Source: DATBSK01 sp964532485 (lineage in GTDB: Bacteria; Actinomycetota; Acidimicrobiia; IMCC26256; PALSA-555). From it: a stretch of 64,000 bases of DNA. Positions 1 through 7,173 of the stretch are shown here, piece by piece. Every line of letters starts with the position of its first letter. The stretch's first letter is position 1. The position numbers and the translations under genes were made by a program. Below the pieces are notes generated by a model. That model did no database searches and was not told where the DNA came from. It saw only the letters and a program-made list of their open reading frames with translations. The stretch is taken from contig CAZHKE010000006.1 of assembly GCA_964532485.1 (NCBI GenBank), positions 1 to 64,000 on the forward strand. The letters run 5' to 3'.

Positions 1-12
1 GCGCGACCACGA

Positions 13-975
13 TCAGCCGTGGTCCGACGACCTTCGTTCCCGGGCTCGCTTGCGGCGCTTGCCCTCGTGCATCGCCGCCACTCGGGGGATCGGTATGGCG
101 TGGCCCTCCTCGACGAGATCTGCGTCCAGCGGCTGAGGACCGGGCATCGCCGTCGCCCACGGATCGCTGCCGTCGAGCCGTCGCGCCGCAGTGTGGATCG
201 TGAAGTCGGCGGGCGTGACATCGGGGAGGTCGTCCCACGTCACCGGGAACGACACCGGGACGCCCGAACGGACCCTTGGGCTGTAGGTCGCCACGACCGT
301 GGCGCCGCCGACGCGCGTCGGGTCCACGAACACCTTGTCGCCTCGGTCCTCCTTCAGGAAGGCGGTGGTCGCGAGCGCCGGGTCGAGGCGCTCCGCGCGC
401 GCGGCGATCGCGCGAATCGCGGCCGCGGCGTCGTCCGTCGCGGTCTCCCGATCGATCGGGACGAAGATGTGCACGCCCTTCGCGCCGCTGGTCTTCACCG
501 CGCCGTCGAGGCCGACCGCCGTCAGCACCTCGTGCACGAGGAGCGCGGTCTGCACGGCCTTGGAGAACGTCTCGCCCTCGGGTGGATCGAGGTCGAGGAC
601 GAGGTGCGTCATGTGCGTGGGGTCTTCGGCGAGCACCAGCGCGGGGTGGTACTCGACGGCGCGCTGGTTCGCGAACCACAGCAACGTGCGCCGGTCGTCG
701 CACAGCGCGTAGGTCACGTCGCGCTTGGAGCTCTCTGCCCAGAGCGTCATCGTGCGCACCCACTCCGGCGTGTACCTCGGCACGTTCTTCTGCATGAACG
801 CCTCCTGGCCGCGATGCACCCGGATGACCGACAGCGGCCGGCGCGCGAGGACCGGGAGGATGCGGTCGTGGACCGCGTCGAGATAGTCGACGAGATCGCG
901 CTTCGTGGCGCCAGCGCCGTCGAACAGTGACTCGTCGAGGTTGGTGAGGGAGACGCCGTCGCGCGACTCGGTCAA
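13..975 (-). CDS. LigD-type polymerase/primase domain protein (stand-alone PolDom)
   Basis: A 320-residue protein of the archaeo-eukaryotic primase fold found as the polymerase domain of bacterial NHEJ ligase LigD; family members add ribonucleotides or deoxynucleotides at DNA ends during break repair. The catalytic pair is seen as LVLDLDPPEG (D128, D130) and the nucleotide-binding motif as TSGAKGVHIF (S163, K166, H169). No ligase or nuclease domain is attached, and no Ku or ATP-dependent ligase gene is in the window. The start is a TTG whose bases overlap the TGA of the upstream gene (TTGA), implying translational coupling; no ATG or GTG fits better near the conserved N-terminus. It is the last gene of a three-gene minus-strand operon with partners not obviously related to repair. 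Confidence 0.88.
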   Translation of the reverse strand: MTESRDGVSLTNLDESLFDGAGATKRDLVDYLDAVHDRILPVLARRPLSVIRVHRGQEAFMQKNVPRYTPEWVRTMTLWAESSKRDVTYALCDDRRTLLWFANQRAVEYHPALVLAEDPTHMTHLVLDLDPPEGETFSKAVQTALLVHEVLTAVGLDGAVKTSGAKGVHIFVPIDRETATDDAAAAIRAIAARAERLDPALATTAFLKEDRGDKVFVDPTRVGGATVVATYSPRVRSGVPVSFPVTWDDLPDVTPADFTIHTAARRLDGSDPWATAMPGPQPLDADLVEEGHAIPIPRVAAMHEGKRRKRARERRSSDHG

Positions 976-2093
976 GGCGCCAGCGCGTCGGGAGTCAGGA
1001 ATCCGCTCGGCCGGTGGATGCCGATGAGCATGTTCTCGTGCATCCCGTACCCGACCTGGCCGGTGCTCGACTCGAATCGGCACAGCGTCTCGTTCAAGAA
1101 CGCGTACCGGCGCCTGACCTCGGGCTCGCTCATGTCGTGGATGACCCCCTGCACGGTCAGCGGGCCCTGGTAGAAGCCATGACCCCACTCGCCGTCGGGG
1201 ACGTAGCCAGAGCCCGCGGCCAGATACAGCGTGCGCAGGGGAGTGGTCGTCACGACGATCGGCCGGCCGTCGGGATCGGTCGTCGTGACCGTTGCCCGCC
1301 GCACCTCTCGGGTGCCCGACAGGTACTCGATGTCGACCTCGGGCCTCTCGAGATGCTCGACCGGCTTGCCCACGTCGAGCGCCCACACTCGCATCGACTC
1401 TTCGAGGTGGCGATGCCCGTCTGAGTCCTGGTCGATCTGCACCTTCAGCATGTGGTCGTCGAACTGCATCGGGAGCCAGTCGTGGCGAAACCCGTAGCCG
1501 TCCTGGCTCTCCCGGGCCCTGATGCCCGGTGCCTCCGGCTCCCCGACCGGGCGGACGCCCCACGACCGGTCGCGCACGCCCTTCCAGCGGTCGGGCGTGA
1601 CGTCGAACGTGCGGCCGGCGGCGGTGAGCGTCCCCTCCCACACGCCGACCTGCGCGTACCGACTCACGTCCTGGATCACGCGCTCGTACCTGCGGCTGAG
1701 CGTGTGCGGCTCCTCGAGCGCCTCGACGACGCCGGTGAACGTCAGGTCCGCAGCCACGCCCCACTCGTTCTCGTCGCATGCGACTCGGAGCTGCTTCAGC
1801 CCCTCCACGACCTCGACGCGCACCGGCCCGACCGCCGTGTCCATGCGGTCACTGCCGAGCTCGCGCGACGCCCGGACCGTGTGCTGCTTCTCGTCGATCG
1901 ACACCGTGATGAACGCGTCGGTCACACCGAGGTTCGGGTACTGCCCGAGCCCGATGATCACGAAGAGCTCGTCGCTGCTCGCGTGCATGTTGAAGTAGTG
2001 CCGGTCGTAGAAGTTCTTGTCCGACGTGAAGACGTGGTCGAACGTGTCGGGCGTCTGGTGCGCGAGGTAGTCGTCGAATCGGCTCAGCGGCAC
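972..2093 (-). CDS. Uncharacterised AttH/CrtC-like (lipocalin-type) protein, N-terminus probably frameshifted
   Basis: About 373 residues from a GTG. The sequence carries RDRSWGVRPVG near the middle and GHGFYQGPL further on, which recalls the RD-x-SWG motif of AttH/CrtC-type lipocalin proteins; this assignment is from memory and moderate only. No catalytic function can be inferred. An ATG at 2128 with a strong AAGGGAG ribosome site opens a 14-codon frame (MRIVDATREG...) that runs into TGA, while the long frame begins just behind it (LAVPLSRFDDYL). Adding one base near 2100 would join them into a natural N-terminus, so either a one-base deletion/assembly error is present or the GTG is used by coupling. 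It lies 24 bp downstream of the Coq4-like gene (counting to the ATG) and overlaps the polymerase gene by 4 bp. Confidence 0.7.
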   Translation of the reverse strand: MPLSRFDDYLAHQTPDTFDHVFTSDKNFYDRHYFNMHASSDELFVIIGLGQYPNLGVTDAFITVSIDEKQHTVRASRELGSDRMDTAVGPVRVEVVEGLKQLRVACDENEWGVAADLTFTGVVEALEEPHTLSRRYERVIQDVSRYAQVGVWEGTLTAAGRTFDVTPDRWKGVRDRSWGVRPVGEPEAPGIRARESQDGYGFRHDWLPMQFDDHMLKVQIDQDSDGHRHLEESMRVWALDVGKPVEHLERPEVDIEYLSGTREVRRATVTTTDPDGRPIVVTTTPLRTLYLAAGSGYVPDGEWGHGFYQGPLTVQGVIHDMSEPEVRRRYAFLNETLCRFESSTGQVGYGMHENMLIGIHRPSGFLTPDALAP

Positions 2094-2152
2094 GGCCAGC
2101 CCTCGCGCGTTGCGTCGACGATCCGCATGTCGGCTCCCTTCGGTGAACGAGG

Positions 2153-3037
2153 TCAGGCGCTCCGCGCCAGGATCCCGCAGTCGGCGCGGACCGCGTCGAG
2201 CTGCTCGTCGGCTCGGGCGAGGTGGTCGATCGCGGAGAAGTCGCACGTGCACTGCGCGCCCCGGCGCAACCCTCGGGCCAGCTCGTCGCCGGCTCCGGGC
2301 CGGTCGAGCGCACCGGTCTTCGGCGTGATGCCGAGCGCGTCGTACTTGCCCGACTCGTAGAGCGAGAGCGACGCGACGAGCCCGGAGAAGTGATGTTCGA
2401 AGCCGGTCGCGCTCGTGAGCATCGCCTGGAGCGCGATCTCGCCGGGGGCGTCCGGGTCGTAGCCGGCGAGCACATGGCTGAAGTCGTGCGCGACGAGGCC
2501 ACCTCCGCCGTCGGAGGAGACCGGGAATGGAAGGTTCCAGCGCGCGTAGAAGTCGAAGAACGCGCGGCCGAGGCTGCCCGCCGGGCAATCGCCGAGCGCC
2601 CGAAGCCGCGTCGCGAGCTCGTCGTCGTCGGCGTGACGGGTCCCGGGTTCGAAGCTCACCGGCTCCCGGAAGCGGTTCCAATCCGCCATCACTTGCTCTT
2701 GCGTGGCGACGAGCGCATCGCGGGCGACGACGAGGAACGGCTCGTCGACGCCGAGGGCCGTCGCGTACGCCTCGATACGATCGGCCTGCGCGTTCGTACC
2801 GGGGTGTCGGCAGTACTCGACCACGACGAGCAGGTCGACGACTCGCTTGCACTGGTCGGGTTCGACGCCTGCAGCCAGCTCGATGGGGTCGGCCGGATCG
2901 AGCGAGGCGACGTCGACGTCATTGCCGAGGTAGCCGTGCAGCAGGCTCTGCACGACGTTGACCTGCTCGATCGTCGGTCCGCCACCGACGTCGGCGGCGC
3001 CGAGCAACCCTCGCGCCAGGAGCACTGCGTCGGTCAT
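2153..3037 (-). CDS. Coq4-family-like protein
   Basis: A 294-residue protein with the signature HDFSHVLAGYDPDAPGE, i.e. HDxxHx11E (H184, D185, H188, E200), the metal-binding motif of the COQ4 family. In ubiquinone-making organisms Coq4 acts on the C1 position of the quinone precursor. Actinobacteria generally make menaquinone, so a quinone role here is unproven and a different substrate is likely. The N-terminal 150 residues are alpha-helical in character and not recognised. The ATG at 3037 gives a start just before the conserved N-terminal helix. It is first in the operon with the AttH-like and LigD-type genes and is divergent from the DsbA-family gene, with 93 bp between. Confidence 0.75.
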   Translation of the reverse strand: MTDAVLLARGLLGAADVGGGPTIEQVNVVQSLLHGYLGNDVDVASLDPADPIELAAGVEPDQCKRVVDLLVVVEYCRHPGTNAQADRIEAYATALGVDEPFLVVARDALVATQEQVMADWNRFREPVSFEPGTRHADDDELATRLRALGDCPAGSLGRAFFDFYARWNLPFPVSSDGGGGLVAHDFSHVLAGYDPDAPGEIALQAMLTSATGFEHHFSGLVASLSLYESGKYDALGITPKTGALDRPGAGDELARGLRRGAQCTCDFSAIDHLARADEQLDAVRADCGILARSA

Positions 3038-3130
3038 GCGAATGGTCTCGTCGTTTGTGCCATGGGCTCGACGATACGTCGGTTTCGGACCGTGCATCGA
3101 TGTGCGGCGTATCGTTCGGCCCTGCCGCAG

Positions 3131-3766
3131 ATGACCGAGCCGCCGACGCCGACACCCGCGATCGAGGTGTACGCCGACGTCGTCTGCCCGTTCACCCATG
3201 TCGGGCTCTATCGGCTGTTCGCGCTGCGCGACGAGATCCGACCCGACGTCGCCATCGACGTGCACGCATGGCCGCTCGAGATCGTCAACGGTGAGCTGGT
3301 CGCTCGCGAGATGCTCGCAGAGGAGATCGAGGCGCTGCGCACCAAGATCGCGCCCGCGCTCTTCGCGGGCTTCGACGCCGACGCCTTTCCGATGTCGTCG
3401 TTGCCCGCGCTCGCACTCGCCGCGCGCGCCTACCGAGAGGACGTACGTGCCGGGGAGCTGGTAAGTCGTGCCGTGCGCGATGCGATCTTCGAGCACGGCC
3501 GTGACCTGCGTGACCCCGACGAGCTGGCGTCGATCGGCGAATCGGTCGGAGTCGGTCTACCAGACGACCACGACCGCGGCGCGGTGCTTGCCGACCTCGA
3601 GACCGGCCACGCTCGCGGTGTGGTGGGATCGCCGCACTTCTTCGTCGGCGATGCCGACTTCTTCTGTCCCACGCTCGACATCGCACGGACCGACGGCCGG
3701 CTCGAGATCTCGTTCGACACCGAAGGCTTCGTCGCCTTCATCAGGAAGACCCTCGGCAGGAGGTGA
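3131..3766 (+). CDS. DsbA-family thioredoxin-fold protein lacking the second active-site Cys
   Basis: 211 residues with a thioredoxin/DsbA fold: the beta1-alpha1 turn reads YADVVCPFTHVG (C19) and the cis-proline loop reads VVGSPHFFVGD. The usual CxxC of FrnE-type oxidoreductases is reduced to C-P-F-T, so disulfide exchange is doubtful; 2-hydroxychromene-2-carboxylate isomerase relatives also lack CxxC and act as glutathione-dependent isomerases, which remains an alternative. There is no signal peptide, so it is cytoplasmic. A TATCGT hexamer at 3110-3115 could be its -10 element. The stop is followed 1 bp later by the GTG of the next gene, so the two are co-transcribed. Confidence 0.8.
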   Translation: MTEPPTPTPAIEVYADVVCPFTHVGLYRLFALRDEIRPDVAIDVHAWPLEIVNGELVAREMLAEEIEALRTKIAPALFAGFDADAFPMSSLPALALAARAYREDVRAGELVSRAVRDAIFEHGRDLRDPDELASIGESVGVGLPDDHDRGAVLADLETGHARGVVGSPHFFVGDADFFCPTLDIARTDGRLEISFDTEGFVAFIRKTLGRR

Positions 3767-3767
3767 C

Positions 3768-4874
3768 GTGGAAGCCTCGGAGTCGATCGAACGCGTCACG
3801 ACCGGAGCGGCCTGGTCCGAGTTCTGCGCGCTGCTGGCCGATGCGGGAGCGGTGCTCCAGCGCGAGGACCTCGGCCTCGACACGTTCGATCGCGCCGAAG
3901 GCCTTCGATACCTCGCGCGGCTCACCCAGAACGGTCTGTCGTCGTTCCTCGAGAATCCCGGCGCCCGCTTCCCCCAGCTGCGCGCCCTCCCGGAGCACTG
4001 CGGCTTCGGCCTGGACAACCCCGACAACGTGTACCAGAGCGCCGGGATCAACCCTGCGTTCGACTACCGCATCACCGGAACCCGCGGCTCCATCGCGTAC
4101 CTGTCGTTCGCCGCGCAGAATCAGAACTACGCGCGTCGCGAACGGATCAGCGGCGGCGCCGGTCACCTCGACCACACCGAGCTCGAGATCGGCGCCGACG
4201 GCACCTTCGAGGTGATCGCCAGCCAACGTGAGTGTCCCGGGAACTGGCTACGGCTCGCGCCCGACTCGGGCATGATCCTCGTGCGCCAGACGTTCGCCGA
4301 CCGCGCGCGCGAGGTCGCCGCCCGGTTGCGGATCGAGTGCATCGGCGTCAGCGAGGCTCCGGCACCACTCGACCCGGCATCCGTTCCCGATCAGCTCCTC
4401 GGGGCAGCGATGTACGCGATCGGTGCTTCGTCATGGTTCGCGGACTGGGTCGCGCCCTGGCGCGCCGAGCCGAACCGCCTGCACTTCCCGGACCCCGAGC
4501 AGCACCGGCTCGTCGGGGGCGATCCGAACATCGTCTTCCAGCTCGGATACTGGTCGCTCGGCGCGGACGAGGCGCTGGTCGTCGAGGCGACACCGCCGCG
4601 CTGCGAGTACTGGAACTTCCAGCTCGGGAACATCTGGGCCGAGTGCCTCGACAAGCGCCGCCCGATCTCGCGCAACATCGCGTCGACGACGTACGAGCCG
4701 GACGGGTCGTTCCGCTTGGTCGTCGCGCACCGGGATCCGGGCGCGGCGAACTGGCTCGACACCTGTGGCCATCGCCACGGGATCATGGGGCTGCGCTGGG
4801 TCCGAGCGGAAGCACACCCGCCCGCGACGACGCGCGTCGTGCCGCTCGGCGAGGTCGACGCCCCGGCACCATGA
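3768..4874 (+). CDS. DUF1214 domain-containing protein
   Basis: 368 residues. The C-terminal third has the DUF1214 pattern: CEYWNFQLGNIW, ISRNIASTTYEPDGSFRL and ANWLDTCGHRHGIMGLRW, the last with the typical N-W-L...G-H...G...L-R-W spacing. The middle (about 80-200) has many Gly/Asn turns and may form a beta-rich domain. The biochemical role of DUF1214 proteins is unknown; they are common next to lipid and alcohol catabolism genes in mycobacteria. The GTG start lies 1 bp after the stop of the DsbA-family gene and is preceded by that gene's AGGAGG at 3758-3763, which serves as its ribosome site. No signal peptide is seen. Confidence 0.8.
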   Translation: MEASESIERVTTGAAWSEFCALLADAGAVLQREDLGLDTFDRAEGLRYLARLTQNGLSSFLENPGARFPQLRALPEHCGFGLDNPDNVYQSAGINPAFDYRITGTRGSIAYLSFAAQNQNYARRERISGGAGHLDHTELEIGADGTFEVIASQRECPGNWLRLAPDSGMILVRQTFADRAREVAARLRIECIGVSEAPAPLDPASVPDQLLGAAMYAIGASSWFADWVAPWRAEPNRLHFPDPEQHRLVGGDPNIVFQLGYWSLGADEALVVEATPPRCEYWNFQLGNIWAECLDKRRPISRNIASTTYEPDGSFRLVVAHRDPGAANWLDTCGHRHGIMGLRWVRAEAHPPATTRVVPLGEVDAPAP

Positions 4875-4964
4875 CGATCAAGGCGTGGCGCGTCCACCGC
4901 GAACGGTGCTCGGCTGGCATCGGTGAGAGGCCGCGGCGGTCGCGACCGGATGCGACCCAATAAC

Positions 4965-4988
4965 ATCGGGCGACTCGAGTCGCCCGAT
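4965..4988. promoter_or_regulatory. Perfect 24-bp palindrome before the substrate-binding protein gene
   Basis: Half-site ATCGGGCGACTC is followed directly by its exact reverse complement, centred at 4976/4977 with no spacer. A TAACAT hexamer (4961-4966) that fits a -10 element overlaps its left edge, and the ATG at 4997 is 8 nt beyond its right edge. It may be an operator at the transcription start or, in RNA, an 8-10 bp hairpin that masks the ribosome site. Confidence 0.7.
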
Positions 4989-4996
4989 CGAAAGCC

Positions 4997-6187
4997 ATGA
5001 GGTCTCGCATGCCCTGCCGTCCCCGTCCCTTCGTGCTCGTGCTCGTGCTCGCGCTCGTGGTCGCGGCGGCGTTGGTGCCGGTGCTGTCCGGCACCGGTGC
5101 CGGCGCCGGCAGCGGGGGCACGGTCCGCATCGGCCTCGAGGCACCGCTCTCGGGTGAGCAGGCGACGATCGGCAAGGGCATGCTCAAGGGCGCCCAGCTG
5201 GCGGCCCAGCGGCTCAACGCCAACGACGGCATCGACGGCAAGAAGGTCGTCATCGTGCCGATCGACGACGAGGCCGATCCTGACGCCGGCGTGAAGGCGG
5301 CGACCGAGGCGATCGACTCGGGGCTCGACGGGGTGGTCGGCCCCTACAACTCGGGAGTCGGCGAGCAGACGTTGCCGCTGTACATCGACGCGGGGCTCGT
5401 GCCGATCCGCCTCACGTCGGCCGACGAGACGGCCGGACTCGGCTTCACGCTCCAGCCCATGACGTCGCAGATCGCACCGGTCGCGGCCACGGCGCTGACG
5501 GACTGGCAGGGGGCGACGTCGGTGGCGATCGCCTACGACCCGACGACGCTGTACACCGAGTCGGTGTCGGACGCGCTGCGCTCGATCCTCGAGGCCGACG
5601 GTGTGACGATCGCGGCGTTCGAACCGGTGGAGCCTGGAGCCGACGACTACTCGACGCTCGTCGACACGCTCGACGCCACGAACCCCGATGTCATCTACCT
5701 CGCGACCTACTACCCCGAGGGCGGGCTCATCGCCAAGGAGCTGTTGAAGGCAGGCTCGAAGGCGCAGTGCATCGCCGACTACGGGTCGTACGACCTCGGC
5801 TTCATCGACACCGCCGGAGTCAAGGCGGCGCGGAATTGCCCCGTCGTCGGTGTCCCGGCTCCCAACGAGTTCGTCGGGTCGCACAAGTACGTTGCCGCCT
5901 ACCGCAAGGCGTTCGGCCACGCGTCGCCCGGCACGTGGAGCCCGTACACGTTCGACTCGGTGAACGTGCTCGCCGAGGCGGCCACCGCGACCGGTGGCTT
6001 CGACGCCGCCGAGCTGACCGCGAACCTCGACACCGTCGGCGACACGCGCGGCTGGACCGGTTCGATCACGCTTCAGGCCGGCACGGGCAACCGCGAGCCG
6101 GCCACGGTCGTGCTGCTCCAGACGACGGCGGCCGGCACGTTCAAGATCGACCCGGGGTGGGCGAGCGCCGTCGGCTACCAGGGGTAG
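4997..6187 (+). CDS. ABC transporter substrate-binding protein, branched-chain amino-acid (LivJ/Peripla_BP_6) type
   Basis: 396 residues. A basic N-terminus and hydrophobic stretch (about 12-31) form a signal sequence, followed by VRIGLEAPLSGEQATIGKGM, the typical first strand of the type I periplasmic-binding fold. Further family features are VVGPYNSGVGEQTLP, IAYDPTTLYTESV and DVIYLATYYPEGG. Such proteins deliver amino acids or other small carboxylates (aromatic acids, urea) to Liv-type permeases. No lipobox cysteine is evident, unusual for a Gram-positive binding protein, and no permease or ATPase genes are adjacent, so it is an orphan receptor here. A perfect palindrome lies immediately upstream of its start and may control it. 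Confidence 0.88.
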   Translation: MRSRMPCRPRPFVLVLVLALVVAAALVPVLSGTGAGAGSGGTVRIGLEAPLSGEQATIGKGMLKGAQLAAQRLNANDGIDGKKVVIVPIDDEADPDAGVKAATEAIDSGLDGVVGPYNSGVGEQTLPLYIDAGLVPIRLTSADETAGLGFTLQPMTSQIAPVAATALTDWQGATSVAIAYDPTTLYTESVSDALRSILEADGVTIAAFEPVEPGADDYSTLVDTLDATNPDVIYLATYYPEGGLIAKELLKAGSKAQCIADYGSYDLGFIDTAGVKAARNCPVVGVPAPNEFVGSHKYVAAYRKAFGHASPGTWSPYTFDSVNVLAEAATATGGFDAAELTANLDTVGDTRGWTGSITLQAGTGNREPATVVLLQTTAAGTFKIDPGWASAVGYQG

Positions 6188-6227
6188 AAGGCTTCGGCGG
6201 CGAGGACTTGGCCTCAGCCGATGCGCG

Positions 6228-6233
6228 TAGCGT
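6228..6233 (+). promoter_or_regulatory. -10 element of a predicted leaderless transcript (YjbR gene)
   Basis: TAGCGT is followed by 7 nt and the ATG at 6241; no ribosome-binding sequence lies between, so transcription would start at or next to the start codon. Confidence 0.5.
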
Positions 6234-6240
6234 GTCGGCG

Positions 6241-6609
6241 ATGGCGACGTTCCAAGACGTGAAGCGCGCGGCGGCCGAGCTGCCCGAGGTCGCCGAGTCG
6301 ACGTCGTACGGCACCGCGTCGCTCAAGGTGCGGGGCAAGAGCTTCTGCCGCATGTGGGGCGAGCGAGAGCATCGCCGCGACAGGGTCGACGACACCGAGG
6401 TGCTCGTCGTGTACTGCGACGCCGACGAGAAGGACGCGCTCATCGCGTCGGCGGGCGGCGTGCTGTTCAACACCCCGCACTACCAGGGCTACGGGGCGAT
6501 GCTCATCCGGCTCGCGGACGTGCAGCCCGACGACCTCGCCGACTACCTCGAGGACAGCTACCGGCTCAAGGCCCCGAGGACGCTGCTCGAGCAGCTCGAC
6601 GGGGACTGA
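6241..6609 (+). CDS. MmcQ/YjbR family protein
   Basis: 122 residues with the features of the YjbR/MmcQ family: the opening helix pattern ADVKR-like (FQDVKRAAAELPEV), S-Y-G-x-x-S-L-K-V-R-G-K, and the closing segment LADYLEDSYRLKAPRTLLEQL. The fold resembles CyaY-like DNA-binding domains, but a DNA-binding function has not been generally shown. The gene starts with the ATG 7 nt after a TAGCGT hexamer. It ends 18 bp before the convergent small membrane protein gene. Confidence 0.85.
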   Translation: MATFQDVKRAAAELPEVAESTSYGTASLKVRGKSFCRMWGEREHRRDRVDDTEVLVVYCDADEKDALIASAGGVLFNTPHYQGYGAMLIRLADVQPDDLADYLEDSYRLKAPRTLLEQLDGD

Positions 6610-6627
6610 CGCGCGACTCGGCGCCGC

Positions 6628-6963
6628 TCAGCGCAGCACCAGGTCGCCGTAGGTGTTGCAGAGCCCGTAGGCCGTGATCGTGAGGAACGCCGCGATCACG
6701 AGCCAGACCACCCGCCGGCGCCAGCCGCCGAGCAACGTCGCGCGCGGCATCGGTGCCGCCATGTACCAGCCCGGCAGCAGGCTCGTGGGCGTGGTCCCGA
6801 GCACCTCGTCGAGTGGTGGGGCTCCCTCGGGCACCTCGGCGTCGGGATCGGCCGCCAGCGCCAGCGCTCCCAGCTCGTCGTCGGTGAGCTCGTCGTCGGC
6901 GAGCTCTCGGTCGGTCGACACGTCGGGTTCCATCACCCGAGTGTTCGAAGCCGCGACACTCAT
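6628..6963 (-). CDS. Small single-span membrane protein, hypothetical
   Basis: 111 residues, not recognised. The first 60 residues are acidic and low in complexity (DRELADDELTDDELGALA), and a single hydrophobic helix (VVWLVIAAFLTITAYGL, about 85-101) follows a basic GGWRRR, so the N-terminus is probably cytoplasmic and the C-terminus short and outside. A clear GGAGGAAGG ribosome site lies 9 nt before the ATG, which supports a real gene. It is in the same direction as the sulfatase gene 210 bp upstream, with which it could be co-transcribed. Confidence 0.7.
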   Translation of the reverse strand: MSVAASNTRVMEPDVSTDRELADDELTDDELGALALAADPDAEVPEGAPPLDEVLGTTPTSLLPGWYMAAPMPRATLLGGWRRRVVWLVIAAFLTITAYGLCNTYGDLVLR

Positions 6964-6983
6964 CGGTTGCCCCTTCCTCCGCT

Positions 6984-7148
6984 CTACTTCCGGGAGTGCC
7001 CATGATCCGGCCGGTGCGACGAGTCGTGGTCCTCGGTGACCAGGATCCCCCCTCGGTCACGGATGCGTCCAGTCCGCATGTCCACACGCTGCCAAGGATG
7101 TCCGCCGACCTGGGCCACCGACATCGCGATCCTGTCGGCCGTGAGCAT
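6984..7148 (-). CDS. Possible 54-residue small protein (weak)
   Basis: An open frame between the sulfatase stop and the small membrane protein gene, encoding a His/Arg-rich tail (DHDSSHRPDHGHSRK). There is no good ribosome site and third-position GC is less uniform than in neighbouring genes. It is listed because it is the only candidate in this 210-bp interval; it may well be non-coding. Confidence 0.2.
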   Translation of the reverse strand: MLTADRIAMSVAQVGGHPWQRVDMRTGRIRDRGGILVTEDHDSSHRPDHGHSRK

Positions 7149-7173
7149 CGGGCTGCGCTGAGGGGGGGACCCG

